A stretch of 64,000 bases of DNA from Clostridia bacterium (lineage in GTDB: Bacteria > Bacillota > Clostridia > Lutisporales > Lutisporaceae), in NCBI GenBank assembly GCA_029256325.1, contig JAQSYD010000026.1, positions 1 through 64,000 on the forward strand, read 5' to 3'. The notes under the pieces are model-generated. The model did no database searches, was not told where the DNA came from, and worked only from the letters and a program-made list of their open reading frames with translations. Positions 30,719-38,986 of the stretch are shown in pieces; the stretch's first letter is position 1; each line of letters opens with the position of its first letter. A program made the translations under genes and the position numbers.

Positions 30719-31216
30719 TTATAATGCCTCGTTAATATCCACTATCTCATCTTCTGTCAACAGCTTTTCACAGTTTAGCAACAGCTTTACATCATTGCCA
30801 ACCTTCCCAATCTTCTTTATATATCTGTTGTTAAATCCCCTATTCATTTGTGGAGGTTCTACAATATCCCGTTCTGGTATGTTAAGTACCTCTGATACAC
30901 TATCTACTATAAGTCCCACAGATATATCCTTAATGTCAACAACTATGATACAGGTCCTATCGTTGTACTCCCTAAATGTCTTTTTAAATCTTAGCCTAAC
31001 ATCCATAACAGGTATTATCTTACCCCTAAGATTGATTATTCCCCTTATATACTCAGGAAGCTCAGGCACTTCAGTAATTACTTGTATACCTATAATTTCA
31101 GTTACATATTTTATTTCAATGCCATAGAATTCAGTACCAATGTTAAATGTAAGGTATTTTCCCTTCTGTGTATCCTCTACCTCAAACAACTCATCCTGCA
31201 TTAATATATCAGCCAT
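30719..31216 (-). CDS. cheW: Chemotaxis coupling protein CheW
   Basis: YLTFNIGTEFYGIEIKYVTEIIG...YIRGIINLRGKIIPVMDVRLRF. Confidence 0.93.
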   Translation of the reverse strand: MADILMQDELFEVEDTQKGKYLTFNIGTEFYGIEIKYVTEIIGIQVITEVPELPEYIRGIINLRGKIIPVMDVRLRFKKTFREYNDRTCIIVVDIKDISVGLIVDSVSEVLNIPERDIVEPPQMNRGFNNRYIKKIGKVGNDVKLLLNCEKLLTEDEIVDINEAL

Positions 31217-31286
31217 GGTTACAGCTCCTTTCTTTTTTATTATGTATATTTAAAGTTGATCCAGCATAAGCATTATGGTGGATCAA

Positions 31287-33359
31287 CTACTGCTTATTTA
31301 TATTTGTCAAGCCTGCTGCATCAAGTATAAGGCTAATGCTTCCGTCTCCAAGTAATGTGCAGCCAGATAAACCCTCTATTTTTTTAATTCTCTTTATATA
31401 TGTTGGTAAGGTCTTTACAACTACCTGCTGTTCCCCAAGCAGTTCATCTGCAAATATACATACAGTCTTGCCTTCATTTTCCACCATAACTAATATTCCT
31501 TTATGAAAATGTACCTGGGCATCTTTTACTTTGTAAAGCTTATGCAATCGCAGTATTGGATAACACACACCTCTTACCATAATCATTTCATTACCATGCG
31601 GATCCCTGATTATGTCTGTTTCTTTTGGTCTAAAGGATTGTTTTATAGCTATTGTAGGTATTGTGTAACAAGACCTTCCAACACTGATATTCATACCGTC
31701 AACTATTGCCAAGGTCAAAGGTATTTTCATGGTTATTGTTGTACCAAATCCCATTACACTATCGACAGATACAGAACCTCCAACTTTTTCTATATTTTTT
31801 ACTACAACATCCATTCCCACTCCCCTACCTGAAAACTCGGTGACTGCATCATTGGTAGAGAAGCCTGGAATAAAAATAAGATTAAATATCTCTTTATCAC
31901 TCATCTCATTTTCAGATTTATGTAATAACCCATTTTGTTTTGCCTTTTCAAGTATCTTATCCTTACTTAAACCTTTGCCATCATCTTTTATTAATATAAC
32001 AACATCATTGCCCGCATTTTTAGCTTCTAGCGTCACTCTTCCAAGCTCGTTCTTGCCATTTGATCTGCGGTCTTCCACGGATTCTATTCCGTGATCAATG
32101 GAATTTCTAACCAAGTGCATTAACGGGTCAGAAATGTGTTCAATTATACTTTTATCTACTTCAGTTTCTTCACCGATGATTTCCAGCTGCACTTCCTTAT
32201 TTAGTTTCTTGTTCATATCTCTTACAATACGGTGCATTTTATGAAATGTACTTGATAAAGGAACCATCCGTATAGACATCACCATATCTTGAACCTCGCT
32301 GGTTATTTTTCTTAGCTGTCTTGCCGCTTTGCTAAAATTATCTAAATTAAGTTCTTTTAGATCTGGATTTTGTGTAACCATAGCTTCAGCAATAACCATT
32401 TCGCCAACCAAATCCATTAACTTGTCCATTCTTCCCACAGGTACACTTATAAATCCCTGTGTTGTAGGTCCTTGGTTTTCATTATTACTTTCACTTTTTA
32501 TCTTTTGATTTAATGGGATAATTCCCTTTATAATATTGCTGCTGATCTCTACCTGCACAGCATTATCTGCAGGCCAAGACTCATCATCTTGTAGCTCTGT
32601 AAGTTCCAAGTCCTTTAGAAATAAACTTTTCATAAAGAACTCATGCATTTCATTGAAAGTTTGATTCGCTTTAAAATAAATTACAAAGCCCTGTTCTCTG
32701 ATTTGCTGTATTGTTCCATCATTTTCTATGATGTCCGTCGGAATATGTTTTATTTTACTGGTAATATTTTTCAAGTTATGTATTATGGTATAAGCTCTGA
32801 TATTTTCCATTTCACAACCATCTTCAAAAAATATCTCTGCTTTATAATAATGCTTATAATTCAGTATATCTGAAAAAGACTGGCTTATATAATATTGAGT
32901 TTTTGTTGTCTCTTGTTCTGTAGGTTTATCTTCACTTATATCAGTGTTACTATTTTTCAGTTGATGAATATAAACCTTTAGCTGATCTACAATAGAAGCC
33001 GCAGCTCCATCAGCTTTATCACCATTTTTTATCTTTTCTATTTCCAACTTAATAAAATCGACACTTTCAAAAACCAAATCAGTTAATGTAGAATAATCAA
33101 GATTTGTTGGTTTTTCTTCACGAAGGAAAAAAAACAAGTCTTCTATGACATGTGCAAGATTTGATATCTCGCTAAATAGCATCATGGCAGAAGAACCTTT
33201 TATGGTATGCATTATCCTGAATATCTCATTAATTGCTTCTGAGCTATAGCCTCCAGATTTTTCACCGTTAAGCACAGTTTCCTCCAGCTGCTCAATTAGA
33301 TGAATAGTTTCAAATATGTATATGTCCAGCATAGGTTCATTTGTATATTGATCAGACAT
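31287..33359 (-). CDS. cheA: Chemotaxis histidine kinase CheA
   Basis: HPt IMHTIKGSSAM; HLVRNSIDHGIE; FSGRGVGMDVV; C-terminal CheW-like domain. Confidence 0.95.
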   Translation of the reverse strand: MSDQYTNEPMLDIYIFETIHLIEQLEETVLNGEKSGGYSSEAINEIFRIMHTIKGSSAMMLFSEISNLAHVIEDLFFFLREEKPTNLDYSTLTDLVFESVDFIKLEIEKIKNGDKADGAAASIVDQLKVYIHQLKNSNTDISEDKPTEQETTKTQYYISQSFSDILNYKHYYKAEIFFEDGCEMENIRAYTIIHNLKNITSKIKHIPTDIIENDGTIQQIREQGFVIYFKANQTFNEMHEFFMKSLFLKDLELTELQDDESWPADNAVQVEISSNIIKGIIPLNQKIKSESNNENQGPTTQGFISVPVGRMDKLMDLVGEMVIAEAMVTQNPDLKELNLDNFSKAARQLRKITSEVQDMVMSIRMVPLSSTFHKMHRIVRDMNKKLNKEVQLEIIGEETEVDKSIIEHISDPLMHLVRNSIDHGIESVEDRRSNGKNELGRVTLEAKNAGNDVVILIKDDGKGLSKDKILEKAKQNGLLHKSENEMSDKEIFNLIFIPGFSTNDAVTEFSGRGVGMDVVVKNIEKVGGSVSVDSVMGFGTTITMKIPLTLAIVDGMNISVGRSCYTIPTIAIKQSFRPKETDIIRDPHGNEMIMVRGVCYPILRLHKLYKVKDAQVHFHKGILVMVENEGKTVCIFADELLGEQQVVVKTLPTYIKRIKKIEGLSGCTLLGDGSISLILDAAGLTNINKQ

Positions 33360-33376
33360 ATTATCAGCTCCCGTTT

Positions 33377-33757
33377 TTATAATGCCAAAACTTTGTTTAT
33401 CGTCTTTATAATGTGATCTTCTTTAAAAGGCTTAACAACAAAGGTCTTAGCTCCTCTAATTATGGCATCTCTAACCATAACCTCCTGGCCCATGGCCGAA
33501 AGCATAATAACCTTCGCGTTAGGATCATACTGTATTATAGCCACAAGCGCAGTTAATCCGTCCATTTCAGGCATCGTGATATCCATAGTTACTACATCTG
33601 GATTACACTCTTTATACTTCATAATAGCTTGAAGTCCATTCTCAGCCTCTCCTACTATGTCAAAGTTATCCTTTTCCAGCATTTTTCTTATTGCCATTCT
33701 CATAAAGGCAGCATCATCAACAATTAATACTCTTTTCAATTTTATCCCCCTTTTCAT
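33377..33757 (-). CDS. cheY: CheY-like response regulator
   Basis: VLIVDDAAFMRMAIRKML, DVVTMDITMPEMDG, VVKPF. Confidence 0.9.
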   Translation of the reverse strand: MKRGIKLKRVLIVDDAAFMRMAIRKMLEKDNFDIVGEAENGLQAIMKYKECNPDVVTMDITMPEMDGLTALVAIIQYDPNAKVIMLSAMGQEVMVRDAIIRGAKTFVVKPFKEDHIIKTINKVLAL

Positions 33758-33763
33758 AGAAAG

Positions 33764-34351
33764 CTATGGTTTAAATGCATCTAATACAACTTTTAAGGTG
33801 AGCATTGTACTATCTTTAAGAGAGAAGCTAAAACCGTCCAATCTCCACTTTAAGCAAATATAGCTTTTATGTCCTAAAATTATATCTGTCAGGATCTCGC
33901 TTTCTATTTCAGATTTTACCTCTCCGGCTTGCTTCGCTCTATCTATCAATGCCATAAGTATATCTCTTCTATAGTTAAATACTTCTTTTATCTTCATAGC
34001 TAATGAATTATCGCTGGCTAATACATCATAGGCTTGATTAATCGAAGTTATAGCGGGATAGTTCTCATAATATTCAACGTACGAATTTACCCAGAATTCT
34101 ATTGCCTCTCTTGCTGATAATTGTCTCATTTCTGTAGATTTGGCAATATCGGAATCAAATTGTGAATAAAAATCTAATACAGCAATCAACAACTCATTTT
34201 TCGACTTATAATGTCTAAATAAAGTCGCTTCAGATACACCTTGTCTTTTTGCAATCTCTCTTGTTGACAAACCTTGAATTCCCAGTTCGTTCATTACATC
34301 TATAGTCGTTAAAATTAGACTGTCTTTTCGATGCAATAACCCTTTATCCAT
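33764..34351 (-). CDS. TetR-family regulator
   Basis: GLSTREIAKRQGVSEATLFRHYKSKNELL. Confidence 0.88.
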   Translation of the reverse strand: MDKGLLHRKDSLILTTIDVMNELGIQGLSTREIAKRQGVSEATLFRHYKSKNELLIAVLDFYSQFDSDIAKSTEMRQLSAREAIEFWVNSYVEYYENYPAITSINQAYDVLASDNSLAMKIKEVFNYRRDILMALIDRAKQAGEVKSEIESEILTDIILGHKSYICLKWRLDGFSFSLKDSTMLTLKVVLDAFKP

Positions 34352-34463
34352 ATTTTACCTCCTAGCGTAGTAAGCACTCACTGCTATCAGTTTATATCTA
34401 TTATGTTCCATTGTCAATCCTTGTATTATAATGTTATATTTTGTATCCATGCACTAAATTTCC

Positions 34464-34507
34464 TTATATAAAAAGACCATGAATATTTAATATTCATGGT
34501 CTTTTTA
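34464..34507 (-). terminator. Intrinsic terminator after the small UGA-containing ORF
   Basis: AAAAAGACCATGAATATT / AATATTCATGGTCTTTTT hairpin (- strand). Confidence 0.75.
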
Positions 34508-34511
34508 CACA

Positions 34512-34664
34512 CTATCTTCGTCCAATAAAATTGTCTTTTTTATATTTGTTCTCTGCTTTACAAGCAGTGTCATGGATGCCTCATTGTCCATAGAAATCAA
34601 ATAATTCTTTGCCCATTTCTACATTTTTGTTTTTCTTAAAGTAATCACAGTTTTCGCACTTCAT
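34512..34664 (-). CDS. Candidate 50-aa selenoprotein/UGA-readthrough CxxC protein (27 aa if UGA is a stop)
   Basis: Strong SD GGAGGTG; MKCENCDYFKKNKNVEMGKELFDFYGQ-[UGA]-GIHDTACKAENKYKKDNFIGRR*; 6-bp hairpin CTGCTT-GTA-AAGCAG 13 nt after UGA. Confidence 0.55.
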
Positions 34665-34709
34665 TGTATCACCTCCATGATACAATTAGTTTTTGTTTTT
34701 CTTTAAGTT

Positions 34710-35489
34710 CTATGCTTTTTTCTCCAGACTGTGTACAAAGTTATCCCATTTATCATAAAAATCGCTTCCAAATTTCAAATCTGTTTCATCAAATTTAACT
34801 TGCAGCTCATCTATTTGAGCAGCACTCATTCCCTTTTCAATCCATGGATATAATATTTCATCCTCTTTCTTGATATGCTCTGATAAAAGTTCTCTATAAT
34901 GCTTCAAGCTGTAGGTAATAAAAGAAGCATCTCCTGTTTCCAGACCTAAAAGCACAGATTTTACATAATATCTGCCCTTTTTATGGTCCTCCAACATAAC
35001 ACTGATGATATCTGTGTTGCCTTTTGCATAAGCAAATAGTATATCCTCTTCCTTGGCATGATGGAATTTGTCTGCAAATTGTCTTATAAATTCTACACTT
35101 TTAAGTATAACTTCTCTATTGCTTTCTAAATCTGCATTCACGCTGTCACATACATCAGGTATTAATGCCAAAAGTCTTTTAATAAGAGTATGTTCAGCAA
35201 CTAGTCTATGAATTGGCTCTGCATATATTATTTCTCTTGGAGTCAGCATATTGAGATCTTCCATAGCTTCCTCAGCAGCTGTATCATTTCCCTCTATAAC
35301 AGCCTCAATTTTTTTCATCATTTCTGCTTCTATATGCTTTGGTACATTGTGTATTTCAATGATATCCTTTAACAAGCAGGTTCCAACGCTGCAAGTAACA
35401 CAGCCTATTTCATAATCATTCAGTATTGTTCCTACTTTAGGAAACTCTGTAATAACTGATTTAATTGTACTATTTAAATACTTTTCCAT
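34710..35489 (-). CDS. Hemerythrin-domain protein with N-terminal cysteine-containing region
   Basis: YEIGCVTCSVGTCLLKDIIEIHNVP; hemerythrin motifs FHHAKEEDILFAY, HIKKEDEILYPW. Confidence 0.82.
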   Translation of the reverse strand: MEKYLNSTIKSVITEFPKVGTILNDYEIGCVTCSVGTCLLKDIIEIHNVPKHIEAEMMKKIEAVIEGNDTAAEEAMEDLNMLTPREIIYAEPIHRLVAEHTLIKRLLALIPDVCDSVNADLESNREVILKSVEFIRQFADKFHHAKEEDILFAYAKGNTDIISVMLEDHKKGRYYVKSVLLGLETGDASFITYSLKHYRELLSEHIKKEDEILYPWIEKGMSAAQIDELQVKFDETDLKFGSDFYDKWDNFVHSLEKKA

Positions 35490-35544
35490 ATGAAGCTCTC
35501 CTCAAAATTTATTTATTAATTTCATTTTATACAAAAAAATAGAA

Positions 35545-35572
35545 GCAGTAAGTGATTTGCATCACTTACTGC
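35545..35572 (-). terminator. Terminator hairpin containing an FNR-like core
   Basis: GCAGTAAGTGAT-TTGC-ATCACTTACTGC, T-rich tail on - strand; core AGTGA-N6-TCACT. Confidence 0.7.
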
Positions 35573-35592
35573 TGTGATATTAGCGACTTATT

Positions 35593-36309
35593 TTACTGTT
35601 CCCTGCACTTATTTTTATGCCCTTCCTTAAATGACTTTCTTAGCTCTTGAACTTGTTCCTTGGTCAATACGCCGTCTTCTACCAGTTTATTCATCACGTT
35701 ATTCCTCTTGTGCTCTTTGAAAAATGCTTTCCTTTGTTCTTCAGTCATATTTTGCAGCTTGCTGCGCATTTCTTCTTTTTCTTTTCTTGCATTCTCAAAA
35801 TACACTTTAACCTTATCGGCTTGCGCTTGTGTGATTGTACCCTTTTGAACCATTGCAGTTAATTTTTCGTTTAAAGCTGCCTCTTTTATTTCTCTAAATT
35901 TGCTTCTAATAGCTTCTGCTTCAGTATCACTTATAATCTTTGCGTCAACAAGATCCTTTACTAAACCATATTTATAACCGTTATAAAAGCTTCTTTTTTC
36001 CCCATCTTTAAGGTTTTTTTGTTCTTCTTTCTTTTGTTGTATAAATTGATCTATTTGGTCTGCTTTTGCTCTGCTTAGCTTGCCTTCTTCTACCAGCTTA
36101 TCAATAACAGCCTTGAAGCCTTCATGTCTATTTCTTGCTATTGTTGGGCTAGGAGCATTTTTTACCAGAGTAGCAGATTTCATATTATCTACCAGCTCAC
36201 TGCTGTTTTCTGCAAATACAGGAATTCCCGAAACAAAAGTCATGCTGCATACCAAAAGACTGCACAGTAGTCTGTTAATCCTTGTATGCCTCAAATTATC
36301 ACCCCTCAA
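35593..36309 (-). CDS. Secreted DUF2680-like protein
   Basis: signal peptide; repeated helical KGTITQAQADKVKVYFENARKEKEEMR, GVLTKEQVQELRKSF. Confidence 0.6.
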   Translation of the reverse strand: MRGDNLRHTRINRLLCSLLVCSMTFVSGIPVFAENSSELVDNMKSATLVKNAPSPTIARNRHEGFKAVIDKLVEEGKLSRAKADQIDQFIQQKKEEQKNLKDGEKRSFYNGYKYGLVKDLVDAKIISDTEAEAIRSKFREIKEAALNEKLTAMVQKGTITQAQADKVKVYFENARKEKEEMRSKLQNMTEEQRKAFFKEHKRNNVMNKLVEDGVLTKEQVQELRKSFKEGHKNKCREQ

Positions 36310-36412
36310 AAAAATTTGTCATATTTCATGACATTTATATTTTGCCCTTTTCACATGAAACTAGTATTGAAAAAGCCATATAATATGGATACAGCTTCCA
36401 TATCATATGGCT

Positions 36413-36940
36413 TTATTTTTGAAGATTTTTTTTATACAAATTTAAGCTTAAAGTATATTCTCCGGGTGGCAGAGGTTTTTTTGTTTTTTCATGAAGGGGG
36501 GCCCAAAAAACCAAATGCTCGTTTTTGTACTCTTCTGAAAGTACAATTTTAGCTGTTTGTGAATTGCCTGTAACAATGATGTCTCCTCTTGTTGGTACTG
36601 CAGTCTTAAGCTTTATTGTGATATAATCCTGCATTGTATTCTCCATATAAAAAATTTTTCTTGGTGATATGTCAAAGCTTATTATCTCAGATGTTGAAAT
36701 TCTCAAGTCTGTTTCCTCTGTCTGTGCTTCATTCAAACTTCTTCTGTCATCGACAACACTGCTGGTTTCTGTTCCTATTCGATTATCAGGCACCCAAAGC
36801 TTAAGACCTGACGAAAGGCGTGAAACCCAAGGTCTATTATATTTCATGATCTCTTCTACTGTGGTATTAAATCTTTTTGCGATTTTATATAAAGTGTCTC
36901 CGCCTTCGACATAGTATAATTTTAATTTTTGCTTCGCCAT
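36413..36940 (-). CDS. LysM-domain protein
   Basis: YYVEGGDTLYKIAKRFNTTVEEIMKYNRPW. Confidence 0.85.
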   Translation of the reverse strand: MAKQKLKLYYVEGGDTLYKIAKRFNTTVEEIMKYNRPWVSRLSSGLKLWVPDNRIGTETSSVVDDRRSLNEAQTEETDLRISTSEIISFDISPRKIFYMENTMQDYITIKLKTAVPTRGDIIVTGNSQTAKIVLSEEYKNEHLVFWAPLHEKTKKPLPPGEYTLSLNLYKKNLQK

Positions 36941-37102
36941 ATTTACCCTCCTACAAGCTCAGTAAAGCATAGCTTCTATTTTTATTAGGAAACCTTAGCT
37001 TCCCTAAAATTATCTTGCTGTGTTTTTTCTTTGATTTACGTATTATTACATCTTATTCCACGCAGGCTAGAAACGTTACAATAACTGCCTTATGATGATC
37101 TA

Positions 37103-37159
37103 TTGAAAAAATGTCAATAATAAGTTAAAATGAACTTATCCCCCACGGGGGTACGGGTA
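37103..37159 (+). promoter_or_regulatory. Sigma-A-like promoter with overlapping CsoR-like operator
   Basis: TTGAAA-17-TAAAAT (37103-37131) then ATCCCCCACGGGGGTACGGGTA (37138-37159). Confidence 0.6.
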
Positions 37160-37176
37160 TGTTTATAAGGAGGTAA

Positions 37177-37779
37177 ATGATGTCTCACAAATTTGATATA
37201 AAACATAAACAAAAGCTAGACAGCCCAAGACGCCGGAAAGTGCTTCCCCCAAAAGAGGTATTGTTGAAGCTTGGTCTTTCTAATACAGATACTTTCGCTG
37301 ACATTGGATGTGGTATAGGATATTTCACCCTTCCTGCTGCACAAATTCTAGATGAAACAGGTAAAGTTTATGCTGTGGATGTCTCACAGGAAATGCTAGA
37401 GGAAGTAAAGAAATCCGCTGAAGAAAATGCCTTTACCAATATTGAATTAATTAAAAGTGAAGAATACGCTTTGCCACTGCCGGATGACAGTGTAAGCTAT
37501 TGCTTCAGTTGTAATGTATTGCATGAAATAAAAGACCTAAAGCATTTTATAAAAGAGCTTATTAGAATAGTGAAAAAGAATGGAAAGCTTGTTATTATAG
37601 AATGGAACGATCATATAGCAGACTGGGGACCTAGCGCAGATCATAGACTGCCTAGCAGTGTGTTACAAGAACTGATTCAAGCAGAAGGCTTGCAGGTAGA
37701 TTCGCCTATAGATATAGGAGGCTATTTCTATGGACTTATATGCAGAAAGGATTATAATGATGAGACAAAAACTGATTAG
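37177..37779 (+). CDS. Class I SAM-dependent methyltransferase
   Basis: FADIGCGIGYFTLPAAQILDETGKVYAVDVSQEMLEE; SD aaggagg. Confidence 0.88.
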   Translation: MMSHKFDIKHKQKLDSPRRRKVLPPKEVLLKLGLSNTDTFADIGCGIGYFTLPAAQILDETGKVYAVDVSQEMLEEVKKSAEENAFTNIELIKSEEYALPLPDDSVSYCFSCNVLHEIKDLKHFIKELIRIVKKNGKLVIIEWNDHIADWGPSADHRLPSSVLQELIQAEGLQVDSPIDIGGYFYGLICRKDYNDETKTD

Positions 37780-38053
37780 TGTTGCCTCCATCTTTACAGC
37801 GCTGGCTGCCTCCCTCTGTTGAAGCGGCGGCCTAATTTTGGCCTCCCTAGGTTTGGGAGCATCAGGCTTTGCCTTTCTAGGCGGTTTATCAAAATATAGA
37901 AGCTTGTTTGTTATTTTAACAGGCATTATGCTAGCAGCTGGTTATTGGCTTATGGAGTCCAAAAATACAAGTAAATCAAGCAAAATCGTATACTGGATTT
38001 CTGCAGTATTGGCGATCTTCATGCTATATCTTCCTACTATTTTAAGTTTATGA
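37757..38053 (+). CDS. MerT-like small membrane protein, candidate selenoprotein (UGA 37820-37822)
   Basis: MMRQKLISVASIFTALAASLC-U-SGGLILASLGLGASGFAFLGGLSKYRSLFVILTGIMLAAGYWLMESK...; MerT-like CC motif position occupied by C-UGA; hairpin CTCCC-TAGGTTT-GGGAG downstream. Confidence 0.75.
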
Positions 38054-38062
38054 TAAAGTGAA

Positions 38063-38087
38063 AGGCATCCATTGAGAGATGCCTTTT
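38063..38087. terminator. Intrinsic terminator
   Basis: AAGGCATC...GATGCCTTTTT. Confidence 0.75.
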
Positions 38088-38093
38088 TAGCAT

Positions 38094-38813
38094 TTAAATC
38101 AATTGTTCCAAAGCTGATATATCCTTAATGATTACCTTCTTATTGCCTTCAAATTCTAATATACCTTCATCCTGCATTCCTGCAAGCTTCCTGCTAATCG
38201 TTTCTCTGGTCGTACCGATGAAGCTTCCCATTTCCTCACGGTTAAGCGGCAGCTCCATTAAAACACCATTCTTCGCTTCTTTGCCGCTTTCTTTGAGAAA
38301 GCCGATCAGCATTGTAGCAATCCTGGCATCTATATCCTTGGTATTCAGGTTCTGTACCAGCAGTTCAAGTTTAATTAATCTATCATGTAAAGCCTCTAAA
38401 ATCCTCAAGGTAATATCCGGATTTTGCTTAATAATTAAATCAAAATGCCGCTTTGAAACAGTACAAAGACTTGTATCTTCAAGGGCTGCAGCATTAAATT
38501 CAAAATTAGTTTTTTTGAGCAGGCTCAATTCACCGATAAAATCGCCTTCATTCAGAAGATATAAAATTTGTTCCTTGCCTTCTCGTGTATAATTAAAAAT
38601 CTTCATTCTTCCTGAGTTCACTATATATAATCTGTCTGATATTTCGCCGGTTTTAAAAACCAAATCACCCTTGGCATAATGTTTTCTTTCTATATTGTTT
38701 ACAACTTCTCCAAGCAGCTGATTGCTTAGCTCTGAAAATATCGTTACTTTTTTTGCACAATAATCGCCGGAACAGCTTCTATGCTTGCAATTGGCACATG
38801 AATCACAACCCAT
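38094..38813 (-). CDS. Crp/Fnr-family regulator with N-terminal cysteine cluster
   Basis: MGCDSCANCKHRSCSGDYC; cNMP-binding fold; HTH EEMGSFIGTTRETISRKLAGM. Confidence 0.88.
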   Translation of the reverse strand: MGCDSCANCKHRSCSGDYCAKKVTIFSELSNQLLGEVVNNIERKHYAKGDLVFKTGEISDRLYIVNSGRMKIFNYTREGKEQILYLLNEGDFIGELSLLKKTNFEFNAAALEDTSLCTVSKRHFDLIIKQNPDITLRILEALHDRLIKLELLVQNLNTKDIDARIATMLIGFLKESGKEAKNGVLMELPLNREEMGSFIGTTRETISRKLAGMQDEGILEFEGNKKVIIKDISALEQLI

Positions 38814-38895
38814 TTAGCACCCTCCTATAAACTCACTAAAGCTTTGTATTTATATTGTACTTGTTTTTAAACTTAATTAGTAAAAAAATGATAAT

Positions 38896-38911
38896 TGTGA
38901 TTATAATCATA
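38896..38911. promoter_or_regulatory. FNR/CRP-type site between crp/fnr gene and fprA2
   Basis: TGTGA-TTATAA-TCATA. Confidence 0.5.
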
Positions 38912-38986
38912 TTTTTCGCACTTCATTTATATTATAATAAACTTATAAGCAAATGAAAACTGACAGATGTAAAGGAGAGGAATATT

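Noticed and set aside
34581-34664. 27-aa peptide MKCENC...DFYGQ as the complete product
   Set aside because: Kept as the fallback only; the in-frame continuation, SECIS-like hairpin and terminator placement favour a 50-aa product
37829-37843. GGCC-TAATTTT-GGCC hairpin as the SECIS
   Set aside because: Loop begins only about 10 nt after the UGA, too close for usual bSECIS geometry; CTCCC/GGGAG hairpin preferred
37663-37926. - strand 87-aa ORF across the UGA region
   Set aside because: Antisense to the methyltransferase/MerT-like genes, no RBS or family signature
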